Assembly (NCBI GenBank): GCA_944548615.1
Contig: OX155961.1
Location: 19,118,746 to 19,182,745, forward strand
Length of the DNA: 64,000 nucleotides
From: Micropterix aruncella
Lineage: Eukaryota > Arthropoda > Insecta > Lepidoptera > Micropterigidae
Direction of reading: 5' to 3'
Shown: in pieces, positions 34,340 to 45,179 of the stretch
Numbering within the stretch: position 1 is the stretch's first letter
Layout: every line of letters starts with the position of its first letter
Made by a program: the position numbers and the translations under genes
The notes under the pieces: model-generated
What the model was told of the DNA's origin: nothing
Seen by the model: the letters and a program-made list of their open reading frames with translations, nothing else
Databases searched by the model: none

Positions 34340-35450
34340 TTGAATATTTAGACCTGATCAGAGTTCGGCGGTTGATCGGATGCGTTGCGGTTGCAGTGGG
34401 ATCGGATGCTCTGGGAGAAATATCTAGTGACACTGGGCGGTTTGCGCATTTTGCGTCTTTAACCAATCGTCTTTGCACTCCGGCGAATTACCGAGTGGTC
34501 TGGTTGATCTGAAGTCAGCTATCTACTCTTGAAATGACCTGTTGACCATCCGATGCCATGTGAGTTGACGGACAAAGAACGCCATGGTCCGCGATAAATT
34601 CAAATTGAATTACCGCTAACATACCGCCACAGCCCTATCTTTTCACGTACCACCACGCGTGGCTTGCTTTCCCCGTACCTTCGAAGTCCCGCGCGTCCGT
34701 ACTAGGTATGCCCAGAACTCCATTATTTCCAGAATATCGACCAATCATTTCCAAAATATCGACCTATTTAACATGAAAGAGAATAAATTTAAGCAGAGCA
34801 GATACTTAAAATTAATCGAAAATGCGACACAGACATTTCACATGGGATACTTATGTCATTTCGGGTCTATTTGGTTTTATATTCTTTGTTCTTTATTTAT
34901 ATGATAAGTTTATATGATGGAGTACATTTTTATTATTTTTTGTACTGCATATTATTACTTAAAATCTATTGACATCCATTCCTTCCTTTTCCTTTCCTTT
35001 TCCCCTCCGAACTCCCAAAGTATGCACTGTGCGTATTGGAGACTTAACTAACTAAAACTATTGTTGGAAGCATGTCATCGGCCAGAAATATTGTATTTAA
35101 TGTAATTGTAATATTTTTTATAGCACTGTATGTTTTCCCTGTTAAATAAATAAATAAATAAACATTAAGTAGAGGCCTCGCAAGTGACTTCAATTACGCT
35201 ACCAGACTGTAGGACGGAGAAATCCGGCCAAATCTGGTAGTGAGTGCGTGTATTCGGAGCGCTGGTTCCTCTTTCCAGTGGAGCGCGGTAAGGCGTTGGA
35301 CTTTTACGGGCTCGTCGGTCGAGCTAGACAGCGGACTGTTTTTGTCCAGTAAATCTTCAAGTTCACTTCATGGAAGATAGAACGACCTGATGTCGTTCAT
35401 ACACTCTGGGGTGACAAACTCGCCCATTGTGTTGATACCCTTAGATTGCG
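34340..35450 (+). repeat. Family A copy (diverged subfamily) split by a retroelement tail
   Basis: The left part 34340-34628 has GGCGGTTTGCGCATTTTGCG, ACTCTTGAAATGACC and TGGTCCGCGATAAATTCAAA. The right part 35166-35450 resumes with GGCCTCGCAAGTGACTTC and ends GACAAACTCGCCCATTGTGT. In the copy at 26320 the two parts are adjacent (GAATTACCGCTTACGTCAGG, TATAGGCCACGCAAG). Confidence 0.65.
34629..35165 (+). mobile_element. Retroelement 3' fragment inserted in family A
   Basis: About 540 bp with an AATAAATAAATAAATAAA tail at 35144-35162, located exactly where the family A order is interrupted. No coding domain is recognised in it. Confidence 0.6.
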
Positions 35451-37885
35451 TGTTGCGTGTGTGTCGCGCGTGCGACTGCCTTTGAAGTTTAATGATTCCA
35501 TGCAGTTTGGAACGCAAGGCAAGCTAGATTTGTGTCCGGATTATCTCCTATTCGGAAGCCTCCTCGAAGTGGCGAATTGATTGAGAAAACATCCATCAGA
35601 CGAGACCTGGGCAATGCACTCTGCAAAATTAGTACTGTATATTGCGGATTACTAGAGGAGTATAGAAACGCAGTTGTCCTAAGAAGTGTGGTAAATCGGT
35701 TATCACCTATATTTAAATTTGCATGTTAACCACCGAATACCTGTTAAATCGCGTAAAAAGCGCCACTTCCTTTTATTCATTGGCTGTTCTGCTGATGGGT
35801 AGTTACCTCAGACGCTGGTGTAGGTTTCGATGATGCTTTCACGAAATGCACAACTGTTGCGAGAAAGAGTTTAATAATATTTTCTCTGTCACGGAAAGAG
35901 CTAGAAATCACTGTATGTACAAACGCAAGGCATACTGATTAAATATTTCATTTGTTTTTGCGATAATATATACTTCATTCAGGTATGTAATGTCTTATGT
36001 CTTATGTCATACATATATATATATTATATGTCTTATGTCATATATGTCTTATACATATACCTATGTCTTATATATTCCTGCTAAAGTTTAGAAGACGCTG
36101 GATAATAAATCCATAAAATTATGTATCCATGCTACTACAATAAAATCCTGCATGAAGTATTTGCGGCGAGCAAGAGTGTATTACCTGTTTCGGGGCAGTT
36201 GGGGGCGTTTGGTCCCGGAATGCGGGGTGAGCCATAATGTCCCTTAATGTCCGCGTAATGCCGTTCATTAGCGGGCAATTATGGGCCCCGCGATGGGTCT
36301 CAGTCACGATTGGATACTACCGGCGGCACAATTAAATAATCCCAAACTGGAGTCCCTTTAGGCTTATTTACAGAAGCCACCACTCAAAAAAGTTCTGGAC
36401 ACTTATAAAATAGTTTAATATTTCATCAAATGGAATTGATAATTTGTTACATAAGAGATATAGTTGTCGATATTTTGAAATAGCCTTAATATTTCAAATA
36501 TAATACAATACAAAACTGGCTCATTGACTTTTTCATTATTTAATTTTTGGTGCATTTTTTTTCACACTGTTCGTAACCGCTAGGCGCTAGCAATATACAT
36601 ATTTTCGAGCGCCGCTGCGCTGACGTGTTGCACTCGCGTGCGCCTCGTTTAAATATCCTAATAATTACGACATAAAAAATAACGTATAAACAGACCTTTT
36701 AAATATAGCTACAGAATTAACTACGTGATTTCACAGAAGGGGGATAGTGTTACGTATTAGATAGAGTCGCTAATTAGATAGAGGTATGCCGAATCGATCT
36801 ACAGCATTGCACATCACTACATACTTGACTCCTCGAATCCTAACCACTTCTTGCCTCCAAATCGCCTTTTAAGGTTCACTGCAAACACGCCAGTCTGATA
36901 TTCTCCAACGTGCGCCGCAGCATAACGCAGCGGCGGCACCACACGTCGCTAATATACAAATGACTATCTAGCTCAATAAATTATTTCTTTATAGCATAAT
37001 ATCACTTACCCCGTATGCTAATGGGTAAGCACATTTACGCTAAAGAAGCGTACTATCTATTGGTTACCAATGTAGAAATTCCAGAATAAATTAAGTCTGT
37101 TATTTGGAAATCTTTGTAATCAAACAGTTTATAAACATCCTGCCTAGCTGTTTCTTACTATCGTAGTTGAGTTTCCCCCAACGTCATTATCGTGCAACTG
37201 TATCGCAACAAAGTTCCCTACTGAACTAGCATTCGTAAGTGTGATTCGGTTTCTTTCACATTCATACCGGATTCAACGAATGGGCGTTAATGATACCATA
37301 ATAAAACAGGTGTTGTAATAATTCCGAATGAATTCCGCTCTAACACGAGGATTTGTTCATGTCAAACAACCATTTGACATAATGGCCAATCGTGCCTAAA
37401 CCATGCTCAGTTGCCACAATTATTATTGTGTTACCTTACAATTCTTAGCTTGGTTAATTTTGTAAATGAACTGTAATATCTTCATTAGTTTTTTTTTGTT
37501 GTTTTTTGTAAGTTTTCTTGGAGTTGAAGGCCCCAGTCTCATAATATCTTGACCATATGGTAACCTCATTTCAATCATTACACAGTCGCTTGTTACTTGC
37601 TAGAGGTGGCGGGTGGCATACCCGGCTGATCAGAAATTCGATGATTTGGTCCGTTGTTTAAGGCGACATAAGAGCTGAGAAAAATATCTGAAATGGGCGC
37701 ACCCGCGAAGAAATAGACAGTTTCACACCTGTAGGGTTTGACACATAAAAATCCAGCGTTGATGAAGCGTCAGGCACAAAGTCCGCGTGCGTATTCGTCG
37801 GCGAGCGGGCGGTGACTAAACTTTCGATCGCAGCGTTCACACAATAATACCTGTCATCGCGCAGTGGTGGTATAAGGGTGTTAAT
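35451..37885. other. Long intergenic stretch, no gene recognised
   Basis: It contains a TATGTCTTA-type simple repeat at 35985-36075, a GC-richer patch at 36190-36310 (listed separately), a GC-rich word cluster near 36590-36650, and mostly single-copy-looking AT-rich sequence. The frames at 35532-35729 and 37658-37840 show no domains. Confidence 0.4.
36215..36305. promoter_or_regulatory. Possible regulatory island with clustered TAAT-core words
   Basis: Within about 65 bp stand CATAATG, CTTAATG, CGTAATG, TCATTAG and CAATTATG, embedded in GC-rich sequence. TAAT cores are what homeodomain proteins bind. A chance cluster is possible, and nothing else here proves function. Confidence 0.25.
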
Positions 37886-37889
37886 AGTA

Positions 37890-38255
37890 ATGCATATTAA
37901 GTGTAACTCTCAGAGCGCTCTAGCGTTTTAATTAATCGTTATTAATTTAGAACCTAAATAAACAATGTGACTATATGCGACGCTAGAGTATTACCCAGTC
38001 AATATATCAAAATTAAAATAAAACACACTCACTGCTTACATTGTAGGAGTAATCGCACCTGAAAGTTTTTGAAATCAGTTTAAATCCTTAATACCCAAAG
38101 AAATGGGTAACTTTTTTGGGTCTAAATTATAAATTGGTTCGTTGACGAGGGATTCGCTTAAAAACTTTTTTTAATTAGTGCTCATAGTTATCAAAATAAT
38201 CACATAGTATTTCAGATATGGTCGTTCCCAGGTTTTATGTCACCTTAAAGCGTCT
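37890..38255 (+). repeat. Interspersed repeat of about 370 bp, inverted partner of 8050-8410
   Basis: Contains CTCTCAGAGCGCTCTAGCGT, GTAGGAGTAATCGCACCTGA and AGATATGGTCGTTCCCAGG, matching the reverse complement of the left copy. Confidence 0.75.
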
Positions 38256-38329
38256 CTCAAATATATACCTTGTTCTCAGCAGCTAATCAGGCTGGAAGAA
38301 CAGCGCCTTCACAAGGAAATAAATACCGC

Positions 38330-38440
38330 AGCCCAGTCCTTCTTTAGATCAACGCTGCCTAACTAGGCCTAGGCCCGTACTAAGGTAAGCATACCAAGAA
38401 AATAGTTGCTTGTGCATACTTTAAACTACATATGTTAAAA
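38330..38440 (+). repeat. Short repeat with GCCTAACTAGGCCTAGGCCC core
   Basis: GCTGCCTAACTAGGCCTAGG, then CCCGTACTAAGGTAAGCATA, then CCAAG, shared with 27190-27240 and, inverted and expanded, with 43735-43850. It is probably part of a dispersed retroelement 3' region. Confidence 0.6.
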
Positions 38441-38960
38441 GAGAAAAAAAATACCATATTACCGAAGAATTCTCGGGATCAAGGCTAATGGACACTTTAC
38501 AACAGCTACGTCCGCAGTTTAGTCGCCACAGTATGAGGTCTACAAGGCGCAATTGGAAAGATTTCAAAGATGATTCGTCAGATATATCGCTTGTCGTCAA
38601 CAAATCGTTTTCGAGTATTACGAAGAAATGTTGCACCATCGGAATATGTAATCTCTCGAAGACGTCACGTGACATCTCTGGCATGGCGCTGCTGCGCGAT
38701 ATCGCCGATGGGACAATGGACAATCACTATATGGTTCCAGGTGTTAGCCTGAGGGTACCGAAGCGAGTGGCTCGATTTACCCAGCTTATTAACCCACCGA
38801 GAAGTCAGTCAAATAACACGAGTAACGCCCTATAGCTCCATTTGCCTTACGCCTAAAACAAGTTTCGCATATTAGGTTTCAGCTGCATCCAAAACTAATT
38901 CAAAACAATAGTGCTATGTGTAGTAGTAGCGGCCATAGTAGTGGTACATTAAAGTTAAAT
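38440..38960 (+). pseudogene. LINE C-terminal relic with frameshifts
   Basis: Alternating frames give NMQSLED-like, then HVTSLA, then LRDIADGTMDNHY, VSLRVPKRVARFTQLINPPR and SQSNNTSNAL. This is the RR...D...L..I.DG.ID.P.LL....RVPKR..R segment of Jockey/R1-like LINEs. The frame at 38488-38835 covers its second half. Frameshifts exclude a working protein. Confidence 0.65.
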
Positions 38961-39895
38961 TAAAATACAAACGACGATTTTTCCTGTTAATTTGGTTTTT
39001 ATAATATTTTATTTATGAATGGTTTTAAATGTCATCTTTTTCTTTTTTTTAATTTTGCTTTGTTTTTTTACACAATGACTGTTTGTTAAATATATGCATC
39101 AGTTTTATTTTTTTTAAATTAGCCTTTGTTTTCTTTAAATTAGGCTTCACGTACTTCTTATGGAACCAGAGATATAAATGATTTTTTTTTAGAAAACAGT
39201 ACAAAAACCTTATTTAATAGCATGCGCAAAATTTGAGAAAATTCAAAGTGATACATCATGTATCACTTTGAATCTTTGATTTCGTATCTTGTGAGATTTT
39301 TTTTAATGATATAAGCGAAGATGTTAATACACAGACGTATTAGGAGATAATACTTAAAATACCCTAACAAGATACTGAAGTAATTTGCGTTGTATAAGAG
39401 ACCAAGAACCAATTATTTTAAAATTGACAATCTTAAAATTACCATGAAAGATTTGATCTGCTGCATAAGTACCGTTTTGATAAAAAACTGGCACTTTTAT
39501 AACTAAGATTAAAAAAAAAGAAATTATGAATAATTGATTAATTTCAATATCATTTTTTGGAAACGTTTTATGAATAAAAAAAATATCCAGATTTTTTTTT
39601 GCTGATTAAGAAATATGTCCTCTTATATCATCCAGAAATATTGGTTTTGGTTTATATTGCTATTAATTTAGGTATATAATATTAATAATAATAAATCATT
39701 TTATTTGATCAAAAAATCGGCAAGCAATATTTGCGTTGAAGCAATATCTTACAACTAACACTAAAACCACATAAAGGCAGGTCGTATCAAATATATCTAA
39801 CAATAAAATCCACAGTAATTAAAACATAATTTAAAAAAAAGCAATAAACTATAATAACTCAAGAAATAGGGAGGGGAGGGGACGAGGTAAATGTA
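38961..39895. other. AT-rich stretch with one perfect palindrome
   Basis: No gene is seen. ATTCAAAGTGATACAT-C-ATGTATCACTTTGAAT at 39241-39273 is a perfect 33-bp inverted repeat. Confidence 0.5.
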
Positions 39896-39899
39896 TGAG

Positions 39900-40260
39900 C
39901 GGGTCTTAAAGTGCCCTTTGAGTCTGCGTTTGAAGCAATACAAACTCGGTGCTGTCCTTACCTGTGAGGATAAAGGATTTTAGAGACAGGCTTCATGTAA
40001 GGAGAACGAGTCCGAGTAAAAGGAGAACGGGTTCCAGAGGGCGCCCGTGATTCTTGAATCTACTTACGAGATAGCTTGGAGCCACTCTTACAATTTCTGA
40101 AGACCATGCGCGAACTCAGATATCTCTCCTTTCTCGGGTCGTCAGTTAGTGAAATTTCCTTCTGTGCTCAGTGATATGGTCATACTTTATTAGATCATAA
40201 ATAAAGCGACTGAAGACATTTCGCATCCTTTCAATAATGGTGGCTAGATCTTACTTGATG
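39900..40260 (-). pseudogene. LINE relic, inverted copy of 13990-14345
   Basis: The reverse complement matches 13990-14345 in order, for example ATCTTGCCACCAAGG against GATCTAGCCACCATTATTG, and CTCTCCTTTCTCGGG on the plus strand here. It shares the same broken reading frames. Confidence 0.65.
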
Positions 40261-40751
40261 ACTGTAATTTACCATGAAATAAATGAAATGAAAAAGAAGA
40301 GTTGTCTAAGGCAAATTTCAATATATTTGCATCGGACCTTCTCTTTTTCGTAATCTGTGAACCGAATCTATCCGACCTAACCTAGCAGCCCTTGTTATGT
40401 CGCATTGAAACTAAATCGATTCCTTACAATAAACCCCCATTTTTACCCATCCGAAACGAAATCCGCGCCCAGACAGGTTAACACCCGTCGAAAGGGATAC
40501 AAGATTGAATAGTGGATAAACAATCCACAGTGGGAATAATGTGGTGAAAAATTCGCACAGGTACGCTGATCCCCTTACGGGCTGAGGCAAATCTAACAAT
40601 ATTGCAAAGCCGCACCCTACCCCCTGCTGCGGCCTAAGTCGCAGCCTAAATCTCTGCCAAAATTCCAAATCCTCAAAGAGAACTCCGCGTCGCGTCCCGC
40701 GTCGACTAAAATCGGAGAATATTATAGGCGCTTTGCAGCCCTGAAAAAATC

Positions 40752-41052
40752 TCTTTGGGCTCGATTGCGTTTCTTCGTGAACTAAAATCGGAAATTAGTC
40801 TGCGGGAACGAGACAGGGCAATATGCTAGAGCGTAATGTGAGATGACCGGTAGTCACTTTTTCGCATTAAAACTGCCCACCAAGGTCAAATCTTACACCG
40901 CACGAAATATGCTCGAATTTATTCGGACGAGTTCGTCAGGTAGTATTTATCGACGATCGTTCGTTTCATATTCCGCTCTAACGTATTGCTCTGTCTCGTT
41001 CGCTTGGACTAATTTTAGTTTTAGTTCATAAAGAAACGCAATCGGGTCCTTT
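40752..41052. mobile_element. MITE-like element with inverted repeats of about 85 bp
   Basis: The left arm GGGCTCGATTGCGTTTCTTC, GTGAACTAAAATCGG, AACGAGACAGGGCAATATG is mirrored at 40970-41052 (GTATTGCTCTGTCTCGTTCG, TTCATAAAGAAACGCAATCG, GGTCC), with a few mismatches. The middle (about 130 bp) has no coding frame. The target duplication is unclear, so the superfamily is open. Confidence 0.7.
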
Positions 41053-41700
41053 TTATACTTAAACGTATTTGATCTTTCACGGTTGTTTATAATCATATTA
41101 CTTTAGTTTACATAGGGTTTGTATAATGTTTTGAGATATGCTCTGCTTGGACAATCTTTTAAATACTGTTGGTGTGAATGGCAGGATACTACATATAAAA
41201 ACGTCTTGTTCTGTTTGTTTTTCAATTTATTGCTGGTTAAAATACAGTATATTTTTAATGTGCGCACGAGCTTATATTTGTAAAGATAATTACAAATGAA
41301 ATTTACAAATGAAAAGATAATTAATCGCAGTTCGATAGACCGTCCGGTCGATCGATACGAATGACAGCTGACTTAAGACGGCGGCGTTCAGCCAGTTGCT
41401 CTTTCCGTTCATGGTTGCGTTCAGCTGTGTCGTTTACTAAGTTGCAACGCTATAAATTATAGATTGTAATCGATACCAAACATATACAAATATGATTTAG
41501 TGGTAATTAATTATTTGGGGAAACCAAAATTTTTAAACACGCACAAAATAAGCCGTACTAATATCATATTGCCGGCACGATGTCTTAAAATAAATAAATA
41601 TTGTTATGTCACTCCAAAACTCTACCAGTAAGTAGCGAAGGACTTAAGGAAGGATTTGAAGGTGATGTCAATATTTCGCAGGTGGAACTCCGTACGTTGA
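41053..41700. other. AT-rich stretch, no gene seen
   Basis: A short local duplication near 41290-41320 (ATTACAAATGAAATTTACAAATGAAAAG) is the only structure noticed. Confidence 0.4.
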
Positions 41701-42115
41701 AGAAAACTCGTTGATTAAAAGATCTAGAATCAACGACGCGAATCGTTCGACGGTGATGAGCGCGGATAGTGGGTATCAAACACATGCAATCGTTCGATTT
41801 ATTGATTTCATATTGATTACGTTCGACTTACGCAAATATTCTGAGCGGCGAAAATCCAATGTCATTTCGGCCCAACAAGGCCATTTACCAAATTTCAAGT
41901 TCAATATTTCGAAATCGAAATATGACCAGTGCGCCCCTGGACCTATTTCATATACAATCTTTTCAACTCTTAATATGAACAAATGGTGCCTGCATGTCAA
42001 ATTTCATATCAATTGGATTAAGCGTCTGGGCGATATAAAGAAAGAATTTACACAAACCCTCAGACACGCAGTAAGACACATAGAGAGACTTCTATATGGG
42101 TGATGGGTTCGCATG
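41700..42115 (+). repeat. Dispersed repeat family B, diverged copy
   Basis: CATGTCAAATTTCATATCAA, TTGGATTAAGCGTCTGGGCG, AAAGAAAGAATTTACACAAA and CACATAGAGAGACTTCTATA follow the family B order. The open frame at 41711-42103 runs through it and is not taken as a gene. Confidence 0.5.
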
Positions 42116-42381
42116 TTGTAGTCGCTACCGCCCTACTAGTCACGGGGTAGATTTCTATATCTAAAATAAATCGTGTGTCCTGATTATGTGTAATTAGAAA
42201 AAAGTTGCATAAAAATGGAAATTACTAGATTAAACACCTAGGAAATCAAATAAGGATGCGGATAGTAGGAGTATGTGCTCCCTGAATTTCAATTACTCGA
42301 GGCAGTTTACACCCAGAGACAGAGTAATGGTATATCGTTTTATTAGGTGTGCAGGCGACTTTATGCAAGATTTCGTCTGCA

Positions 42382-42469
42382 CAATCTACAATTTAATATC
42401 AATAAACCTTCAGTAATGACACATATGTACGTCATCGCTAAACACTTACTAATATTAAATTGTAGATTG
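42382..42469. repeat. Stem-loop with 18-bp perfect arms
   Basis: CAATCTACAATTTAATAT (42382-42399) pairs with ATATTAAATTGTAGATTG (42452-42469). Inside, AATGAC and GTCAT can extend the fold. It could be a MITE core or a small hairpin RNA, and no flanking duplication is seen. Confidence 0.6.
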
Positions 42470-42572
42470 CGAACTTGAATCTCATTTGATATCACGCTGA
42501 AAGTGCTCACAAGCCACAACCAGTTCAGTGGACATAAAACATTTACGTCATTAACAAACCTTAGAAAATAAT

Positions 42573-42620
42573 CTTTTTTTTTTTTTTTTTTTATTTATTC
42601 AAAGAAAAAGATACATTTTT
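42573..42620 (-). mobile_element. Minus-strand poly(A) tail of a retroposed sequence
   Basis: A run of about 20 T is followed by ATTTATTCAAAG, i.e. CTTTGAATAAAT plus poly(A) on the minus strand. The body to the right is not recognised. Confidence 0.45.
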
Positions 42621-42954
42621 TTAAGTATTACAATCTCGCCAATTTGGTATCTGATGTATATAGCTCTACTCGTAATATTATAGGCGAATATATTGAATAG
42701 CAGAGGCCTAACTTTAAGCGTTGGTTGACTGCAGATAAGGTGTTGTATAATTTAGATTTTAAACGGCCCTAATTAACGATCTGCTGTCGGCCGTCCGAAT
42801 AGTTTGTGGAAATTTTCAGCACCCTACTTGTGAAATCCGCAGCCGAAAGTTCACTGTGCAAACCATTATTTTCAACATGGTCAAATGCGTTTTTTGAAAT
42901 CTGAAAGCTTTAAGTTTACCTATATAAGAAGAAGAAAACTACCCACATACATAT

Positions 42955-43269
42955 ATGTCGCAACGTCGACTCGTGGTCGTGAAAAGATTCAATCTCACCG
43001 TGCGCGATCGTTACTTTGGCAAACCAATCGCGGAATGGCCCATTTTACAACACGCTGTCAACAGGGTGAGTGCGCCACAATCCATTCAGGGATATTTGCT
43101 TTTAAAGGTGCCAAGTCGTCATGGTTTACAGTTTGGAGAGAGGCGAATCGTAAAGGAGGTGCACGAAACTTCTTCCCGAGAAATGAGGGATCTAAATATA
43201 GGGAAAAATATTCCTATTATTTTGGAATATGGAGGAGGTAAGTTGTTACCAAGTGAATTTAAAAGTTAA
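42955..43269 (+). CDS. Unrecognised open frame of 104 codons, possible exon
   Basis: It starts at ATG in ATATATGTCG and reads MSQRRLVVVKRFNLTVRDRY, then FGKPIAEWPILQHAVNRVSA, with regular hydrophobic/charged alternation unlike the low-complexity frames around it. At 43232-43242 it contains GGAGGAGGTAAGTTG, a strong splice donor, so the last residues may be intronic and the exon may end near 43235. I recognise no domain. A second plus-strand frame overlaps it (42885-43241), so at most one is real. It could be a real exon, part of an unknown mobile element or chance. Confidence 0.3.
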   Translation: MSQRRLVVVKRFNLTVRDRYFGKPIAEWPILQHAVNRVSAPQSIQGYLLLKVPSRHGLQFGERRIVKEVHETSSREMRDLNIGKNIPIILEYGGGKLLPSEFKS

Positions 43270-43730
43270 TATGGGAAAACCTCTCACAATAAACACAAAA
43301 CCCGTGTACTTTGTCCTTTACTAAAGTACTTTAGTAAAACGTAGGTACTATAGACGTCGGGATCTTTAGTAAAAATTGGCGTTTCACGGGGATCGATTTT
43401 AAGTCATTTTTTATTTCTTGTTTGTAATAACGATCTGCAACATTCAATATAATGGACAAAAATTATTTTATTATGATTTTACTGCTGAGCATTTTAAAAT
43501 ATCGCTCCCGGATTTTTTTTATGACTTCACTTAGATTGATATTTAATTAGTACTTAGTTAATTATTATTATTTTTAGATTAGACGAAAATTATATTACAT
43601 TTTTATCAATGGGATTTAATTTCGTAATCATTTTGGAAATTGTCGCTATGTAATGCCCCATATACGTTTACTTTTATATGCCTAAATTATTATTATAATG
43701 ATGTATTTTGAGGTGCCTCAAACCATTGCT
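43270..43730. other. AT-rich stretch, no gene seen
   Basis: TTTACTAAAGTACTTTAGTAAAAC near 43317-43340 is a small palindrome. Nothing else was noticed. Confidence 0.4.
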
Positions 43731-43734
43731 TACT

Positions 43735-43850
43735 TGGTACGCTCACCTTCGTACGGGCCTAACCAGGCCTAGCTAGGCCTAGGCCTAGTTAGGCCTCCTA
43801 ACGCCGCCTAACTAGGCTTAGGCCTAGTTAGGCGGCGTTGATTTGAACAA
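43735..43850 (-). repeat. Palindromic CCTAGG/AGGCCT cluster in a dispersed repeat
   Basis: Inside the short repeat shared with 27190 and 38345 the core has multiplied into nested palindromes: AGGCCTAGCTAGGCCTAGGC and, at 43801-43838, ACGCCGCCTAACTAGGC-TTAG-GCCTAGTTAGGCGGCGT with perfect 17-bp arms. Confidence 0.8.
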
Positions 43851-43854
43851 TATA

Positions 43855-43877
43855 CTCTCTCTCTCTCTCTCTCTCTC
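43855..43877. repeat. (CT)n microsatellite
   Basis: Twenty-three bases of alternating CT. Confidence 0.95.
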
Positions 43878-45175
43878 CCGAAGGTGCTCCCTATTTTGCT
43901 AATGTTTAGGATGAATAATGTTGTTTTCATTAAAATAAATATAAGTAAATTTATAAATTATTATGCATTGACTTTCAGCATATTTAGGCAATAAATTTAC
44001 AAACAATAACACTTTGTTTTATTTCATGTCATCGAAAATATTCAATTTATTTCTAATTGAAATATTGTCTTGATTCGGCTTGTTAGAGCACAAAATTAAT
44101 AATATAAAAGAGAAAATAGGCAAATAGGTAGAAATTTGAGCTACTGCCAATATCTTTGAGTCGTGGACGAGATTATGGAACGCAGGATTGTTGGAGTCTC
44201 TCCAATTTGCTAAAAGTTTTAGAATATTGAAATCGTCGGTGCGCTTTTATGTGCTCTTTATTATGATCTATGATTTCGCATTGGGCAAGTATGATTTTGT
44301 GGAAGTCATAAAAGCATATTATATGGTATGACTCTTAGGGATTCGGATATCCAACCATTATAAAGTGCTTATAGCCTTCGCTACCGCAGAAAGTGCATAT
44401 CAATGATTATTTCTCAAAGTTTGTCAGAAGATTATTCAGAAGTGAAGTCCAGAGGACAACTGTTTTCTATATCTTAAAATAAAAAACATATAAATAGGTA
44501 ATATATCAATATATCTTTTAATGAGGTATAAACTTAAGTTTAATTTTATTTAAATATTACAGTCAAAATATTTTTTTAATCACACAAATCGTTGCAAAAG
44601 GTCATATTTTAAGTTCACAATTTTTTTAAATATCTTGGAAACCTCTTTATTTTCATTTTGCCCTACTGCACCGTGAGTGGTATTAAGAGTTAATATTATC
44701 ATAATTATCAATTATTTATTGTCAATATTTCACTTATTTATATTTAATTTCGCTCTTTTTAGTAATAATTGACAATTGTATAGATCTTTTCTATAAAATT
44801 GATATGCTTGGAGCAGGTGCTGCCCACGCAAAACCATTGGTGTTTAAATATTTCTTAGAAATTTTATTAAATAAACAAGTAATTTCTAGGTTATTATATA
44901 TTGTTTCTTAAATATTTTACATAATATATCTTTTTACTTTAATATAGTTCTTATATAAAAAAAATATATAAAAATATTCATATAATGCAATTTTAAAATC
45001 AATATTTGGTTATTTCATTATTACAACAAGCAAATCAAAATTCTTTTTCTCAAATACACGCCCTATACTTGGAGAGTTTTAACCAACCTGCATTCTTGAA
45101 GTGGGTACGAGCAAAAAGCAACTTAATTTTTTTTTAAAAAACCTTTTTTGCTCTGATACTTAACCTGTAACTTGT
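43878..45175. other. AT-rich stretch, no gene seen
   Basis: Low GC throughout. No domain or repeat shared within the window was recognised. Confidence 0.45.
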
Positions 45176-45179
45176 ATAT

